A stretch of 64,000 bases of DNA from Rhizobiales bacterium TNE-4 (GCA_019083985.1 JAHRCV010000003.1:186001-250000); one strand, 5' to 3'. Numbered from the stretch's first letter, positions 8,652-18,867 are shown. Notes: generated by a model not told the origin, from the letters alone. Made by a program: numbers and translations.

Positions 8652-9668
8652 TCAATAGAGCGGGAATGTCTTGCCCAGCGGGATCGGGCCTAGAAAGATC
8701 TGGCCGCGATCAAAACGCAGTTTGAGATTTGTTGTCTTGCCGCCATTCGGATCGCGCAAAGGCGGTATGCCGAACAATTTCATCGCCGGATCAAGACCTG
8801 TCATAGCGATATCGAGCGCACCTTGCGGCCGCGCCCGATCATCGAGCCCCAATTCGCCATTGAGCGCCAAGCGGCTCGCATCTTTCGACAGCGACATATC
8901 CTTGATCTGGATTTTGCCACCGGCAGCGCGCCAACGTTCGATTTCCGCCGGGAAGCCAACGCCTGCAAACGGATCGGCATGCGTCAGCACGCCATTGAAC
9001 GCGAAAGCCGCTTGCCCTGTACCACCGGTAAACGGATCAAGCGCAGGCAAAGCAAAACCGGTCAGCGACGTGACGATGTCATAAGCATGCTCGTCTGCTG
9101 GCCGATCGACCACGCGGCGGATGTGGAACTCGCCTTGGGCTGCGCTCGCTTTGCGCGCAGCGCCGAGCGCATCCGTCCAATTCAGCGCAAAATCCTTGCC
9201 TTCCATCGACAGCCGATCAAGCCGCTCGCCGGGTCGACCGCGCAAGCTCGCACGGAGCAAAGACCAATCGAGCGCATAGACGCCGCGGCCATCTTCAAGC
9301 TTGAGCGGGCCATCCGCCTCGATGATCATCAAGGTCGGGTTGTAGATCTGTGCCACAGCGGTGATGCCTTCGAGCCCACCTTTAAGGCCGGTATCATTGC
9401 GGACGAAGCGCGGCGCCTTGCAGCGGACCTCGATGCGGAACGGAAAGCCGCCAAGGCTGCGATCGGGGCAGGTCCATGTCCGGCCGAGCGAGGCTTCGCG
9501 CGCAATCCATGCATCGATCTGCGCACCCGCCATATGGATCGACCAGGCCCAGAAAACGGCCAAGGCGCCGAACAGCGCGAAGAGCACGCCGACGGGGAGA
9601 AAGAGCTTCCACCGGCTGACACGGCCTTCCGGCAGGGGGGCGTCTTTTGTGATGTCGTCGTTTGCCAT
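8652..9668 (-). CDS. DUF2125 domain-containing membrane-anchored protein
   Basis: A 338-residue protein with one N-terminal transmembrane helix near residues 22-46 (LFLPVGVLFALFGALAVFWAW) and a long periplasmic part that matches the DUF2125 family of alphaproteobacteria as I recognise it: WTCPDRSLGGFPFRIEVRC near 65-83, then beta-rich sequence. The two cysteines (C67, C83 approximately) could form a disulfide. No function has been established for the family. It is divergent from the ChaC gene, whose upstream region it nearly touches. Confidence 0.8.
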   Translation of the reverse strand: MANDDITKDAPLPEGRVSRWKLFLPVGVLFALFGALAVFWAWSIHMAGAQIDAWIAREASLGRTWTCPDRSLGGFPFRIEVRCKAPRFVRNDTGLKGGLEGITAVAQIYNPTLMIIEADGPLKLEDGRGVYALDWSLLRASLRGRPGERLDRLSMEGKDFALNWTDALGAARKASAAQGEFHIRRVVDRPADEHAYDIVTSLTGFALPALDPFTGGTGQAAFAFNGVLTHADPFAGVGFPAEIERWRAAGGKIQIKDMSLSKDASRLALNGELGLDDRARPQGALDIAMTGLDPAMKLFGIPPLRDPNGGKTTNLKLRFDRGQIFLGPIPLGKTFPLY

Positions 9669-9718
9669 TGTCTCTCCGGCCTGTTACGCGGCTGGCCTTC
9701 CTTATGGACTGTTTCGCG

Positions 9719-10249
9719 ATGCGGGACGATACGCAAGATCTCTGGGTGTTCGGTTATGGGTCGCTCATGTGGCGGCCCGGCTTCGACGCGGAGGAGCGGA
9801 TCCTCGCTACGCTTCATGGCTATCATCGGGCGCTGTGCGTCTTCTCCCATGTCCATCGCGGCACGCCCGAGGCCCCCGGCCTTGTGATGGGGCTCGACCG
9901 CGGCGGCTCATGCAGGGGCATAGCCTTCCGCGTCCGGCCTGAAAAGCGTGCCGCGACCTTGGATTATCTGCGCGACCGCGAGCAGGTCACCATGGTCTAT
10001 CGCGAAACATGGCACCGCCTGCGGCTCGCCGATGGCCGTCTGGTCGAAGGCGTCGCCTATACGGTTGATCGCGCCCACCGCCAATATGCCCGCCTCCTGC
10101 AGGAAGACGAGGTGATCCGCCTCGTCCGCCAAGGGGTCGGTGTCTCAGGCGCCAATCCCGATTATGTCCGCAACACCCATCTGCAATTGGCCGAGATGGG
10201 CATCACCGACCCAAGCCTGGCCCGCATCGTTGCGGCGCTCGAGCCGTGA
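9719..10249 (+). CDS. ChaC-family gamma-glutamylcyclotransferase
   Basis: The 176-residue product has the signature LWVFGYGSLMWRPGF at its N-terminus, the second element PGLVMGLDRGGSCRGIAFRV and the probable catalytic glutamate in VYRETW. ChaC enzymes cleave the gamma-glutamyl bond of glutathione to 5-oxoproline and Cys-Gly in the cytoplasm. ATG 9719 gives the usual family length; ATG 9704 is an alternative adding five residues. The gene is divergent from DUF2125 and convergent with the exporter gene that follows. Confidence 0.87.
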   Translation: MRDDTQDLWVFGYGSLMWRPGFDAEERILATLHGYHRALCVFSHVHRGTPEAPGLVMGLDRGGSCRGIAFRVRPEKRAATLDYLRDREQVTMVYRETWHRLRLADGRLVEGVAYTVDRAHRQYARLLQEDEVIRLVRQGVGVSGANPDYVRNTHLQLAEMGITDPSLARIVAALEP

Positions 10250-10266
10250 CGCGTCATTCTTGAACA

Positions 10267-12030
10267 TTACGCTTCTTCGATCTTGTCCATGAACTGGGCT
10301 TTGGCGAGCGCCGCAAACAGGCCGCCCTGCCGCACCAAGTCTTCGAAAGTACCCTGCTCGACAATGTGACCGCGCTCGAACACGAGAATACGATCAGCAT
10401 TACGCACCGTGGCGAGACGATGAGCGATGACGAAAGTGGTGCGCCCCTTCATCACCTCATCAAGCGCCACTTGCAGCTTGCGCTCCGTGCCTGCATCGAG
10501 CGCGCTCGTCGCCTCATCGAGAATGAGGATCGGCGGGTTCTTCAACAAAGCGCGTGCAATCGACAGGCGCTGACGTTCACCGCCCGAGAGCGAACGGCCG
10601 CGTTCGCCCACGAGCGTATGCAGACCATCGGGCTCGCGCTGGATGAAATCCGCCGCCTGCGCGCGATCAATTGCATCCTGAATTTCAGCGTCTGTCGCAT
10701 CGGGGCGTCCGACGCGTAGATTTTCCTCGATGGAGCGAGCAAACAGCATCGGCTCTTGAAACACCACACCGATATGACGGCGCAGCGAGACGAGCGACAC
10801 ATCGCGAATGTCGATGCCGTCGATCTTTACCGAGCCCGACTGCGGATCAAACGCACGGAACAAAAGCCCCAGCGTGGTGGACTTGCCTGAACCCGTTGAA
10901 CCAACGAGCGCAATCCGCTCACCCGGCTTCACGTGAATGGAAATGTCCTGCACCGCAGGGCGCTTCCCATCATAGGAGAAGCTAACATCATTGAGCGTGA
11001 CTTCGCCTTTGACATCGCCAAGTTCGGGCGCATCGGGCCGGTCACGAACGGCTGGCACCGTATCCATGATGTCGAAGAATTCGGCGAGTTTTGGACCCTG
11101 CATGAAGAGCGAGTTCACGAAACCAACGGCAGCTTCCATGCGGCCGACCAGCATGGTGGCGAGCGCCATGAAGGTGACAATCTCGCCAACACTGGCCTTG
11201 CCATTGATGTTGAGCCAGGTGCCAAGCAGGAAAATCGCCAGCACCGTCAGCGTGGCGGATGCTCGCGTGGCCACCGCCGCCAACGCCCACCAAGACAGAA
11301 CCGGAATTTGCGCCGCCAATAACTGATCGGAAATGGATCGCAAGGCACGCGCTTCCTTATCGATGCGGGTGAAGCTCTGGATCACCGGGACATTGCCGAG
11401 CGCGTCCGACGCGTGTTCGGCCAATTGGGAATTATAGGCTTCCACCGCGCCCTGCATCGTTTCAGTCTTGTGCAGCACGCCCGCTGTCAAAACAGAGAAC
11501 AGGATCAAGAGCGAGAGCAGCATCAAGCCGAGCTGCCAATTGATGATCAGCGACGCCGGCAAAAGCACAACGAGCAGCACGAAGGCGGCGCAATGCTCGC
11601 GAAAGAAAGAGAGCCACAACCACGCCATCGAACCGGCGCCATCGATCATCACTTTGAGGATGCGGCCCGAATGCGTCTGGCCGTGAAAGAGCATCGGCAA
11701 GGTCAGGACGTGCTCGAAATAATCCGCCATGGTGGCCAAGCGGCGGCGATGCGACAGCCGGTCGGCATGCAGCGCGATCAAGACACCAGCACCGATCGTA
11801 AAGAGACCAAACAGCACCCACGCACCGATCAGGGGCATCAATTGATCCCATGTCGGCGCGACACCGGTGGCTTGCGCTTTGGAGAGCGTGTCGACGATGC
11901 GGCCGAACAGGACGGGCTCAGCGAATTGCGCCCCGGCCAACGCCACATTCGCGAGCGCCAGCACCACGCCCAACCGGGCTTCGGGGCCCAGCTGTTTCAA
12001 CACGCGCCAATAGATCGTCGTCAGGCTCAT
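10267..12030 (-). CDS. ndvA: Cyclic beta-1,2-glucan export ABC transporter NdvA/ChvA (fused permease-ATPase)
   Basis: A 587-residue half-transporter: six transmembrane helices over about 20-300, then an ATPase with Walker [11 protein letters not shown] near 365, signature [10 protein letters not shown], Walker [13 protein letters not shown] and H-loop IAHRLAT. The N-terminal stretch [39 protein letters not shown] closely follows NdvA/ChvA, which exports cyclic glucans to the periplasm for osmoadaptation and host interaction. ATG 12028-12030 with GAAAGAGA upstream matches the family N-terminus better than the in-frame ATG at 12046-12048. No ndvB glucan synthase is in the window. A general lipid exporter is the alternative. 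Confidence 0.8.
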   Translation of the reverse strand: MSLTTIYWRVLKQLGPEARLGVVLALANVALAGAQFAEPVLFGRIVDTLSKAQATGVAPTWDQLMPLIGAWVLFGLFTIGAGVLIALHADRLSHRRRLATMADYFEHVLTLPMLFHGQTHSGRILKVMIDGAGSMAWLWLSFFREHCAAFVLLVVLLPASLIINWQLGLMLLSLLILFSVLTAGVLHKTETMQGAVEAYNSQLAEHASDALGNVPVIQSFTRIDKEARALRSISDQLLAAQIPVLSWWALAAVATRASATLTVLAIFLLGTWLNINGKASVGEIVTFMALATMLVGRMEAAVGFVNSLFMQGPKLAEFFDIMDTVPAVRDRPDAPELGDVKGEVTLNDVSFSYDGKRPAVQDISIHVKPGERIALVGSTGSGKSTTLGLLFRAFDPQSGSVKIDGIDIRDVSLVSLRRHIGVVFQEPMLFARSIEENLRVGRPDATDAEIQDAIDRAQAADFIQREPDGLHTLVGERGRSLSGGERQRLSIARALLKNPPILILDEATSALDAGTERKLQVALDEVMKGRTTFVIAHRLATVRNADRILVFERGHIVEQGTFEDLVRQGGLFAALAKAQFMDKIEEA

Positions 12031-12160
12031 TGCAGTCTCTTTCGCCAACTCATCCGATTCGGAGGGGTATTAAGGCTTCTTTCAGTCTGTTTTCCTACGG
12101 TTGTCCTGCGATTGCCAATGCACCTTTTTTGATTAGTCGGCGATTTTCAGGATTTCAGCC

Positions 12161-12925
12161 ATGGATTTGGCCACCATAATTGGTTTTGTCGCCGGAATTG
12201 GCGTCGTCACGACCCTGATCTTGATGGGGGGCAGCCTCTCCCTCTTCTATGACATTCATGCCGTCATCGTGATTTTTGGCGGCTGTACCGCTGCCACGCT
12301 CATCCGCTTCCCCTTTTCGGCCCTGCTGCACGGTTTCCCGATGGGGGTACGGTTCGCCTTCACCATGCGCTCGGCCCACCCGCGCGAATTGATCGATGAA
12401 ATCACCCGATTGGCAGAGATCACCCGCAAATCCGGGCCAGTGGCACTTGAAAGCGCGAACCCCTCCGATCCGTTTCTTGCGCAGGCGATCCGGTACATTG
12501 CCGACGGCTATGATCGCGAATTCATCCGCGACACACTTGAACGCGACCGCGACAATTTTCTGCAAAGGCTCGACGAAGGGCAAAAGATTTATCGCGCCAT
12601 TGGTGATGCGGCGCCGGCATGGGGCATGGTCGGCACGTTGATCGGCATGGTGCAGATGTTCGCCAACATGTCGGACGCGTCGAAACTGGGTCCCTTCATG
12701 GCGATTTCGCTGTTGGCCACGCTCTATGGCGCACTGGTTGGCAATCTCATTTGTTTGCCGATTGCCGACAAGCTGCATCTCAAGCTCGAGGAAGAGGATA
12801 TCTCCCGCACCCTTGTGATCGATGGCGTTTTGCAAATCCGCGACGCCAAGAGCCCCACTGTCGTGCGCGAAATGCTGTTGGCCTATTTGCCGCATCATCA
12901 TCGCGATCTCGAGGAGGCGCATTGA
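12161..12925 (+). CDS. MotA/TolQ/ExbB-family proton channel protein (MotA-like)
   Basis: A 254-residue protein with the MotA/PomA layout: two N-terminal transmembrane segments (near 5-25 and 35-55), a cytoplasmic loop with charged residues (RELIDEITRLAEITRKSG), then two more segments around 145-200 (PAWGMVGTLIGMVQMF and FMAISLLATLYGALVGNL). It probably forms the channel ring of an ion-driven motor with the following MotB-like protein. No flagellar genes flank the pair, so which motor it drives is open. The next gene starts two bases after its stop. Confidence 0.87.
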   Translation: MDLATIIGFVAGIGVVTTLILMGGSLSLFYDIHAVIVIFGGCTAATLIRFPFSALLHGFPMGVRFAFTMRSAHPRELIDEITRLAEITRKSGPVALESANPSDPFLAQAIRYIADGYDREFIRDTLERDRDNFLQRLDEGQKIYRAIGDAAPAWGMVGTLIGMVQMFANMSDASKLGPFMAISLLATLYGALVGNLICLPIADKLHLKLEEEDISRTLVIDGVLQIRDAKSPTVVREMLLAYLPHHHRDLEEAH

Positions 12926-12926
12926 G

Positions 12927-13721
12927 ATGGCGCGCAAGAAAGGTGGAGGCCATGGCGGCGGGCATGGCTGGTTCGTCACCTTTGCCGATTTGATGGCCTT
13001 GATGATGAGCTTCTTTGTGATGCTCACCGCCATGTCAACGCAAGATCAAAAAAAGCTCGAACAGCTCGCAGGCTCTTTCCGCGATGCATTCGGCGTGCAG
13101 AGCGAGCGCCGCCTCGCGGGCGTGATCGAGCGGGACGGCACCGCGACCCATGATGCGATCAAGAATGTCGGGCGTCCCTCGGAAGATCGTGCAAGCCGCA
13201 TCGGTCCGGGCGCCTGGCGTGATAGTGCGCTTTCAACTGCTGCAGCCTCGATGAAGAAAGCGATGCATGACATGCCGGAATTGGCGCGCTTCGCCGAAGG
13301 CCTGACGATTGAGGAAACCACCGAAGGCATCGAGATCACACTTGCGGATCGCGACAACATGCCGATGTTTCCCGATGGCGCGCGCGAACCGTTCGACCGC
13401 ACCCGGCTCGCGATCGAAAAACTCGCGCCACTGCTGCGCAAACTGCCGAACAAGCTGATCGTGACGGGCCATACCAATGCCATTCGTCCCGGCGCGATGG
13501 CGACATGGGAGCCGTTCGACCTCTCCGCCGGTCGCGCCATCGTGGTGCGCGACATTCTCGCGGCCAATGGCATCGGTCGCGAACGGTTCAGCGCCATCGT
13601 CGGCAAGGGCGCGGCTGAACCCGCTTTCCCCGAGCATCCCTATTTGCGCTCGAATGGCCGCGTCTCGATTTTGGTGAGGCCGGAAACGCCACCGCTTCCG
13701 GCCGGTTCGCCCTTCAAATGA
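12927..13721 (+). CDS. MotB-like OmpA-domain stator protein
   Basis: The 264-residue product has a short basic, glycine- and histidine-rich N-terminus, one transmembrane helix (WFVTFADLMALMMSFFVMLTAM, with the aspartate expected to carry ions) and a C-terminal OmpA-like peptidoglycan-binding domain (KLIVTGHTNAI, LSAGRAIVVRDIL, SNGRVSILV). It pairs with the MotA-like protein upstream. ATG 12927 is chosen because it follows the motA stop directly and gives the standard MotB N-terminus. It ends one base before the convergent CAP gene. Confidence 0.87.
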   Translation: MARKKGGGHGGGHGWFVTFADLMALMMSFFVMLTAMSTQDQKKLEQLAGSFRDAFGVQSERRLAGVIERDGTATHDAIKNVGRPSEDRASRIGPGAWRDSALSTAAASMKKAMHDMPELARFAEGLTIEETTEGIEITLADRDNMPMFPDGAREPFDRTRLAIEKLAPLLRKLPNKLIVTGHTNAIRPGAMATWEPFDLSAGRAIVVRDILAANGIGRERFSAIVGKGAAEPAFPEHPYLRSNGRVSILVRPETPPLPAGSPFK

Positions 13722-14204
13722 TTAGGGCGAAACGATCAGCATCCAATAGACGCCATATTTCGATTGCGCCTTCGCAGCAGCGCCCAGACCGATCCGGCGG
13801 GCTTGCGGATCGAGCATGGCCGCGTTGAGACCCGGGCTATCACGCCACCCCGAAAACGCTTCTGCCGCTGTGCGGTAACCGGCTGAAGGCCGTGCCACCC
13901 GGCCCTGCATGGCCGCACGCGAGAGCGTGGGCATCGTGCCATGGACAGAACGATCGGCATCCGCATCCTGCCGCGCCGCTTGCATCGCCTCGTTGGTCAA
14001 AGCCGGATCAAGCGCAAGGGCGGCAAGACCATTCTTAGCACGATAGGCATTGATGAGACCGGCAAGACCATTGGGATCGAAAACGGCCTTGGGCGCATCA
14101 AGCCGTTGATAGAATGAGGGCGTCCCCGACGAAGACGGCGGCGCTTTCGTGCAACCAGCGAAGAGAATCGCGCACGCAACGCAAACAACAACAGACCGGA
14201 TCAT
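13722..14204 (-). CDS. CAP/SCP-domain lipoprotein
   Basis: A 160-residue protein with a lipoprotein signal peptide (hydrophobic VVCVACAILFAGC, predicted lipidated Cys near 17) followed by a CAP (SCP/PR1, YkwD-like) domain: LINAYRAKNGLAALALDPALTNEAMQAAR, RSVHG, and W-R-DSPGLNAAML near the C-terminus. CAP domains are common in secreted bacterial proteins, with function mostly unknown. The start overlaps the stop of the upstream mechanosensitive channel gene as ATGA (14201-14204), so the two are coupled. Confidence 0.85.
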   Translation of the reverse strand: MIRSVVVCVACAILFAGCTKAPPSSSGTPSFYQRLDAPKAVFDPNGLAGLINAYRAKNGLAALALDPALTNEAMQAARQDADADRSVHGTMPTLSRAAMQGRVARPSAGYRTAAEAFSGWRDSPGLNAAMLDPQARRIGLGAAAKAQSKYGVYWMLIVSP

Positions 14205-16642
14205 GACGCCTTCGGCGCTCCTTCGGCGGGGTGAGCGAACGCCGCTGCATTGACGATTTCCATCCGCGCGAAGGGGGGCGGCAATTTGATGACGTCTTTT
14301 TCGCGGAGCTTGCGAAAGATCGCAAACGTCAAATCAGAGCTAACACGCGCCGCGGTTTCTACTTCGGGTACGAAGCAGACAAGCTCGAACGTCAGTGAGC
14401 CCTCACCGATTGTTTTGAAATTGACGCGCGGGGCTGGATCTTCCAGCACATCATGATTGCTCTCCGCCGTCTCACGCAGGATCGTCGCGACGAGATCACA
14501 ATCGCTTTCCCGCGGCACGGGTACGGGCACGATGATACGCCCAACACGATCCGTATGGACGCGGTTCTTCACGACGCCAGAGACGAGATTGGAATTTGGA
14601 ACGATCACAGTTGCGCGATCGAAGGTTTCGATTTCCGTCGCTCTGACGCTGATGCGTTTCACATAGCCTTGCTCTTCACCCACCACGATGAGATCGCCGA
14701 CACGGATGCCGCGCTCCCACAATAGGATGAGGCCGGAAACGAAATTGTTGACGACCGATTGCAGGCCAAAACCGATACCGACGGAGAGTGCGCCGGCAAC
14801 GATGGTAATTTTTTCGAGGCTGAGCCCGACATAGGAGAAAGAGAGCGCACCGGCCGCAATAAAACCGATATAGCCAATGCCGGTGACGATGGAATTGCGG
14901 ATGCCGGAATCAAGCGGAGTCTGCGGCAGATAGCGGCGCTGCAGCCAACCTTGGAAGGCGCGCGTGAGAAAAATACCGATCACGAAGACGAAAATCGCGC
15001 CCAAAATACCGGCAAACGAAATTGTCACATCGCCAATCGTGAAACCGAAGAAGAACCTTTTGATTGAGGCGATGAAATCGCCCGATTCAAAGCCCCATGG
15101 CGCCAGCACAGCAAGCGCGCCAATGGCGATGATGATGAGCCGTAAAATGCCTTGCGCCAAGACGAAGAGCTGATCGAGCCCCGAGCGCGGCAGGCCCACC
15201 GTTGCATAAAGAAAACGGGTGACGCGAGATGTTGGCGAAATCAGTCGCTCAAGCGCATGGTCGGTGAGGTTGACCAGCAGCGTCGTCGTCGCGATGACCG
15301 TGACAGCCCATGTGATCTGAACCGCGAGGAAGGAGCCAAGCGCGATATAACCCGTGACAAGCGCGGCAAGCGCAATGCCCACCACACACCAGCCGAGAAT
15401 GCGCGCCGGGCCGATCCATGCCGATTCCGTATTGACGTAGGTTCCGAAGGTTTTTTCATCGATCTCGTCGAACGGCCGGATCGATTTCAGCGCGCTCGCA
15501 AAGGTCAGAATGATGAGGACAGCGAAGGAGCCACGCGTAGCGACTTCCAATGCCAAACCTGACGAGATGGCTGTGTTGAAAGCGCCTGCAATCCGCATCA
15601 ACGCCCAGAAGCTCAGCATCAGATAGGCGTAGCGCAGAAGTTTAGCCGCCGTCGCATCCGTCGCTTTCACAAGCCGCCATTGCGGCCGGGCGGGTGCCAA
15701 CACGCCATCGGCCAAGGCGCGTGCCGTCGCCATGATCACAAAGCTCGACAGGATCGTGACTAGCACATCCTCAAGCCGTGGCGGCAATAATTTGAAATGC
15801 GTCACATAGGCGTTGATGAGAATAGCGAATGCGCCCGAGACGCCGAGAGCCGCCAGCGCATAAGTGGTTGCTGCTAGATCGCGGGCCAGAGGCGTTGGCG
15901 TTTCATCATGTCGATTGACGAAGAACGCTGTGAACAGGCGATAGAGCGGCAAGGATGCAAACAGCAAAAGGGCGCAGAGTGCGAACAAGACACCGATGCC
16001 AGTGATGCCCAATTCGCCAATAATCCGTTGGGTGATATCGACGCTGAGTGTGCGGAACGCGTTCAGATCGCGCGGTAGATTTTGCGCCACCGAATACCAA
16101 AGATCCGGCGAGAGGATGCTGGCGGAGGGTGCAAACAGGCGCGAGCTGAACAATTCGCGCCTCTTGTCGATAATCTGCGTGAGGATCTGATCGGATTGCA
16201 CCGCAAGCGTGCGGGCAAGCCGTGCGACCTCTTCATTCTCCTGCAGAGCCTTTTCACGTTCATCGCGTTCACGCGAAATATCGGCCGCTTCCGTCGATGC
16301 GTCAGCCGGTTTCGGGCCAAGCTCTTTCAGGCGCACTTTCAAGAGATCGACGCGCGGTTGCACGTCATCGATCACAACACGGATGCGCTCGGGCAGTCCC
16401 GTGAGGCTTCGGCGCAGATCGGCAAGTTGTGCGTCGCTGAGATCGCGGTTTTGCAATGCGCGATCGAGTTGATCGAGTTGCAGTTTCGCTGCGTCGAGAA
16501 CCTGGCGCTGCGCCGCCAAGGGCGAGGGTGCCGTCAAGGTTCCGGCCGTCGGCGGTGACGGCGGCGTTTGGGCATGGAGCGGCACGATGGCCGCGCCAGC
16601 CAAAACAATCAGAACGATCAGACGATGAAACAGCGCCGTCAC
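14201..16642 (-). CDS. Large MscS-family mechanosensitive channel with DUF3772-type N-terminus
   Basis: The 813-residue inner-membrane protein has a signal peptide, a periplasmic alpha-helical region (about 35-190, with many Leu, Asp and Arg residues as in DUF3772), about ten transmembrane segments over 200-600, and the MscS core after about 600: GIGFGLQSVVNNFVSGLILLWERGIRVGDLI followed by the beta-domain VKRISVRATEIETFDRATVIVPNSNLVSG. Such channels protect against hypo-osmotic shock. The downstream CAP lipoprotein gene overlaps its stop. Confidence 0.92.
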   Translation of the reverse strand: MTALFHRLIVLIVLAGAAIVPLHAQTPPSPPTAGTLTAPSPLAAQRQVLDAAKLQLDQLDRALQNRDLSDAQLADLRRSLTGLPERIRVVIDDVQPRVDLLKVRLKELGPKPADASTEAADISRERDEREKALQENEEVARLARTLAVQSDQILTQIIDKRRELFSSRLFAPSASILSPDLWYSVAQNLPRDLNAFRTLSVDITQRIIGELGITGIGVLFALCALLLFASLPLYRLFTAFFVNRHDETPTPLARDLAATTYALAALGVSGAFAILINAYVTHFKLLPPRLEDVLVTILSSFVIMATARALADGVLAPARPQWRLVKATDATAAKLLRYAYLMLSFWALMRIAGAFNTAISSGLALEVATRGSFAVLIILTFASALKSIRPFDEIDEKTFGTYVNTESAWIGPARILGWCVVGIALAALVTGYIALGSFLAVQITWAVTVIATTTLLVNLTDHALERLISPTSRVTRFLYATVGLPRSGLDQLFVLAQGILRLIIIAIGALAVLAPWGFESGDFIASIKRFFFGFTIGDVTISFAGILGAIFVFVIGIFLTRAFQGWLQRRYLPQTPLDSGIRNSIVTGIGYIGFIAAGALSFSYVGLSLEKITIVAGALSVGIGFGLQSVVNNFVSGLILLWERGIRVGDLIVVGEEQGYVKRISVRATEIETFDRATVIVPNSNLVSGVVKNRVHTDRVGRIIVPVPVPRESDCDLVATILRETAESNHDVLEDPAPRVNFKTIGEGSLTFELVCFVPEVETAARVSSDLTFAIFRKLREKDVIKLPPPFARMEIVNAAAFAHPAEGAPKAS

Positions 16643-16751
16643 TCGGGGCCTCGGTCAGACGATTCGGGGTCTGGCCTAAAGATCACCCGAAATGCGACGG
16701 CCGCAAGGCCGAAGCTCCGGAATGGGGCGATGGCGCTGAACCCTGACAGGG

Positions 16752-17285
16752 TCAGCCCTTGGCTTTCGCCTTGGCTGTGCCCTTTTCGATCAGCGAGCGG
16801 GCTTCTGCCGCATCGCCCCAGCGCACGACCTTGACCCATTTGCCGGGCTCAAGATCCTTATAATGCTCGAAGAAGTGCTGTATCTGGTCGAGCGTGATCT
16901 GCGGCAGATCGGTGTAATTGACGATCTTTTCATACCGCTTGGTCAGCTTGCTCGAGGGGACCGCGATGATCTTCTCGTCGCCGCCGCTCTCATCTTCCAT
17001 CAAAAGCACGCCGACCGGACGAACGGCCATGATCGCGCCGGGGATGATCGCGCGTGTGTTGACGATGATCACGTCGCAGGGGTCGCCATCATCCGAGAGC
17101 GTGTGCGGGATGAAGCCATAATTCCCCGGATAGCGCATTGATGTGTAGAGGAAGCGGTCAACGATGAGCGCGCCAGCCTCCTTGTCCATCTCATACTTGA
17201 TGGGCTCGCCACCGATCGGCACTTCAATGATGACATTGACTTCGTGGGGGGCGTTTTTTCCGATCGAAACGGCGTCGATGCGCAT
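16752..17285 (-). CDS. ppa: Inorganic pyrophosphatase (family I)
   Basis: A 177-residue soluble family I enzyme that hydrolyses pyrophosphate. The signature [12 protein letters not shown] is visible, with [33 protein letters not shown] before it and EKIVNY later. ATG 17283-17285 is chosen: AGGAGA lies about 7 bases upstream and the N-terminus MRIDAVSIG matches the family, whereas a start at 17315 adds ten unrelated residues. Monocistronic by spacing. Confidence 0.94.
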   Translation of the reverse strand: MRIDAVSIGKNAPHEVNVIIEVPIGGEPIKYEMDKEAGALIVDRFLYTSMRYPGNYGFIPHTLSDDGDPCDVIIVNTRAIIPGAIMAVRPVGVLLMEDESGGDEKIIAVPSSKLTKRYEKIVNYTDLPQITLDQIQHFFEHYKDLEPGKWVKVVRWGDAAEARSLIEKGTAKAKAKG

Positions 17286-17395
17286 GGTCCGGTCTCCTTG
17301 ATTGCCCGCGTGCATAAAGCCCCGGCACGGGCTTCACAAGAAAGACTTTCGGGGAGAGCGCCCCCGGCGGGGCTCAAGGCTCGCTTTGCGGGGGC

Positions 17396-17902
17396 TCACG
17401 CCCAGCCAAAGCCGATCCGTTCGAGCGGGACATCGCCAAACCGCTCGACCATCCGGCGGACCTTCCGTCCGCCAAGCTTTTCATAAAAGTGGCAGGCCCG
17501 GTCATTGGCCGACAGCGACCAGACCATCAGCCCATCGAGGCGACGGGCATTGAGGTCCTTCCGCGCGGCTTGGAACAGCCGGCGGCCAAAGCCAAGGCCC
17601 TGAAATTCGGGCAGAAGATAGAGTTCGAAGATCTCGCCCTGATAGGGGGAGGCCGACAGCCGGTTCACGCCAAAGGTGACATAGCCGCCGATGCGGTCAT
17701 CAAAATCGAGGACGGCAACGCGGCTACCACGCGAAATCGCCGTTTCCCACCATGAAGGACCGCGCCGCTCGACCATACGCTCAAGCTCACGCCCTGGGAT
17801 GATGCCGCGATAGGCCTCACGCCATGAAAGATCATGCACGCTCGCCACCGCTTCCGCATCATGCGGCCGCGCCAAGCGAATGGTGAGGAGCGATTGGGCC
17901 AT
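17396..17902 (-). CDS. GNAT-family N-acetyltransferase
   Basis: The 168-residue product has a typical GNAT fold: an N-terminal strand IRLARPHDAEAVASVHDLSWREAYRG, the central strands, and the acetyl-CoA loop LPEFQGLGFGRRLFQAARKDL (motif Q/R-x-x-G-x-G) near residues 110-130, ending with FYEKLGGRKV. The substrate cannot be predicted. It lies between ppa and the TauE/SafE gene on the same strand, with more than 40 bases on each side. Confidence 0.85.
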   Translation of the reverse strand: MAQSLLTIRLARPHDAEAVASVHDLSWREAYRGIIPGRELERMVERRGPSWWETAISRGSRVAVLDFDDRIGGYVTFGVNRLSASPYQGEIFELYLLPEFQGLGFGRRLFQAARKDLNARRLDGLMVWSLSANDRACHFYEKLGGRKVRRMVERFGDVPLERIGFGWA

Positions 17903-17952
17903 GGGATCAGTCTAGGCCCGCCCGCGATGCGGCGGCAAGAGTGAAAAAACGC

Positions 17953-18726
17953 TCAGGCCAAGGCAAATCTGAGCGTCAGCAACGCGCCGACACCAACGAC
18001 GAACCAGCGCATCACCGCAGGCGGCACACGGCGCGCGAGTGCGACGCCATAATATCCACCGATGACTGAACCGACACCAGCGACCAAGCCGGCCGGCCAT
18101 TGCACGATGCCCGAACTCAAGAATGAAATTAGCGCGAAAATCTGAATGAGTGACGCGCAAATATTCTTCGCCGCATTGATGAAATGATAATCGTCGCCTT
18201 CGGCGACAGACAAAGCGGCGAGCATGATGATGCCCATCCCTGCACCGAAATAACCGCCATAAACCGAGACGATCAATTGCATCACAAGCCCCGCCATGCG
18301 GCGACCGGGCGTGCCGGGCCCTTGCGAAAAGCGATCAATCACTTGGCGCAGCAGCGGGCTCACGGCGAAGAGGATGGTTGCGAAACCCAAGAACCAAGGC
18401 ACCAGTGCGATGAAAGCCTTGGCCGGTGTGGCGAGCAGCAATTGTGCGCCGAGATAACCGCCAATGGCCGAAGCAATGCCAAGCGCGGCATAGCGGCGCC
18501 AATGGACTCGGATTTCCGGCAAATAAGCAGCGACGCTGGACAGATTTGACGGCGTCAATGCCACGGCAGAGGTCGCATTCGCAGCCACAGGCGGAATACC
18601 GACAAAGACCAAGGCCGAAAACGTGAAGAAGGTGCCCCCGCCCGCCACTGCATTGACGGTCCCGGCAACCAGACCAGCAAGCGCCAGAATGAGGATGGTG
18701 GCGAGATCGAGAGTGATAAAATCCAT
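17953..18726 (-). CDS. TauE/SafE-family anion exporter/permease
   Basis: A 257-residue membrane protein with about eight hydrophobic segments and the internal-repeat motifs of the TauE/SafE (DUF81) family: AGLVAGTVNAVAGGGTFFTFSALVFVGIPPVAANATSAVALTPSNLSSV near the N-terminus and GGYFGAGMGIIMLAAL near residue 160. Members move sulfite, sulfoacetate or other organic anions; the substrate here is unknown. ATG 18724-18726 (MDFITLDLATIL) is preferred over 18744. It is divergent from the phosphatase gene. Confidence 0.88.
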   Translation of the reverse strand: MDFITLDLATILILALAGLVAGTVNAVAGGGTFFTFSALVFVGIPPVAANATSAVALTPSNLSSVAAYLPEIRVHWRRYAALGIASAIGGYLGAQLLLATPAKAFIALVPWFLGFATILFAVSPLLRQVIDRFSQGPGTPGRRMAGLVMQLIVSVYGGYFGAGMGIIMLAALSVAEGDDYHFINAAKNICASLIQIFALISFLSSGIVQWPAGLVAGVGSVIGGYYGVALARRVPPAVMRWFVVGVGALLTLRFALA

Positions 18727-18867
18727 CGGGGGGTGCTCCGGCACGCGCAGGGGATCCCCTGAACTAGCGGAAGCGTTGGCTGTTTTCTAGGCAGGAGCAA
18801 GCTATCCCCCGTTTGCCGCCTAGCCGCTCCCCTGCTATGGCCTCCGGCAGCCAACCGGAACTGCGCC

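Noticed and set aside
8823-9887. 354-codon plus-strand frame opposite the DUF2125 gene
   Set aside because: The opposite frame has a transmembrane anchor and DUF2125 landmarks; this one has neither motifs nor a ribosome-binding site.
12161-13721. Zorya-type defence system
   Set aside because: The MotA/MotB-like pair resembles ZorAB only in general fold; no ZorC, ZorD or ZorE-like gene follows. The next genes are a CAP lipoprotein and a mechanosensitive channel.
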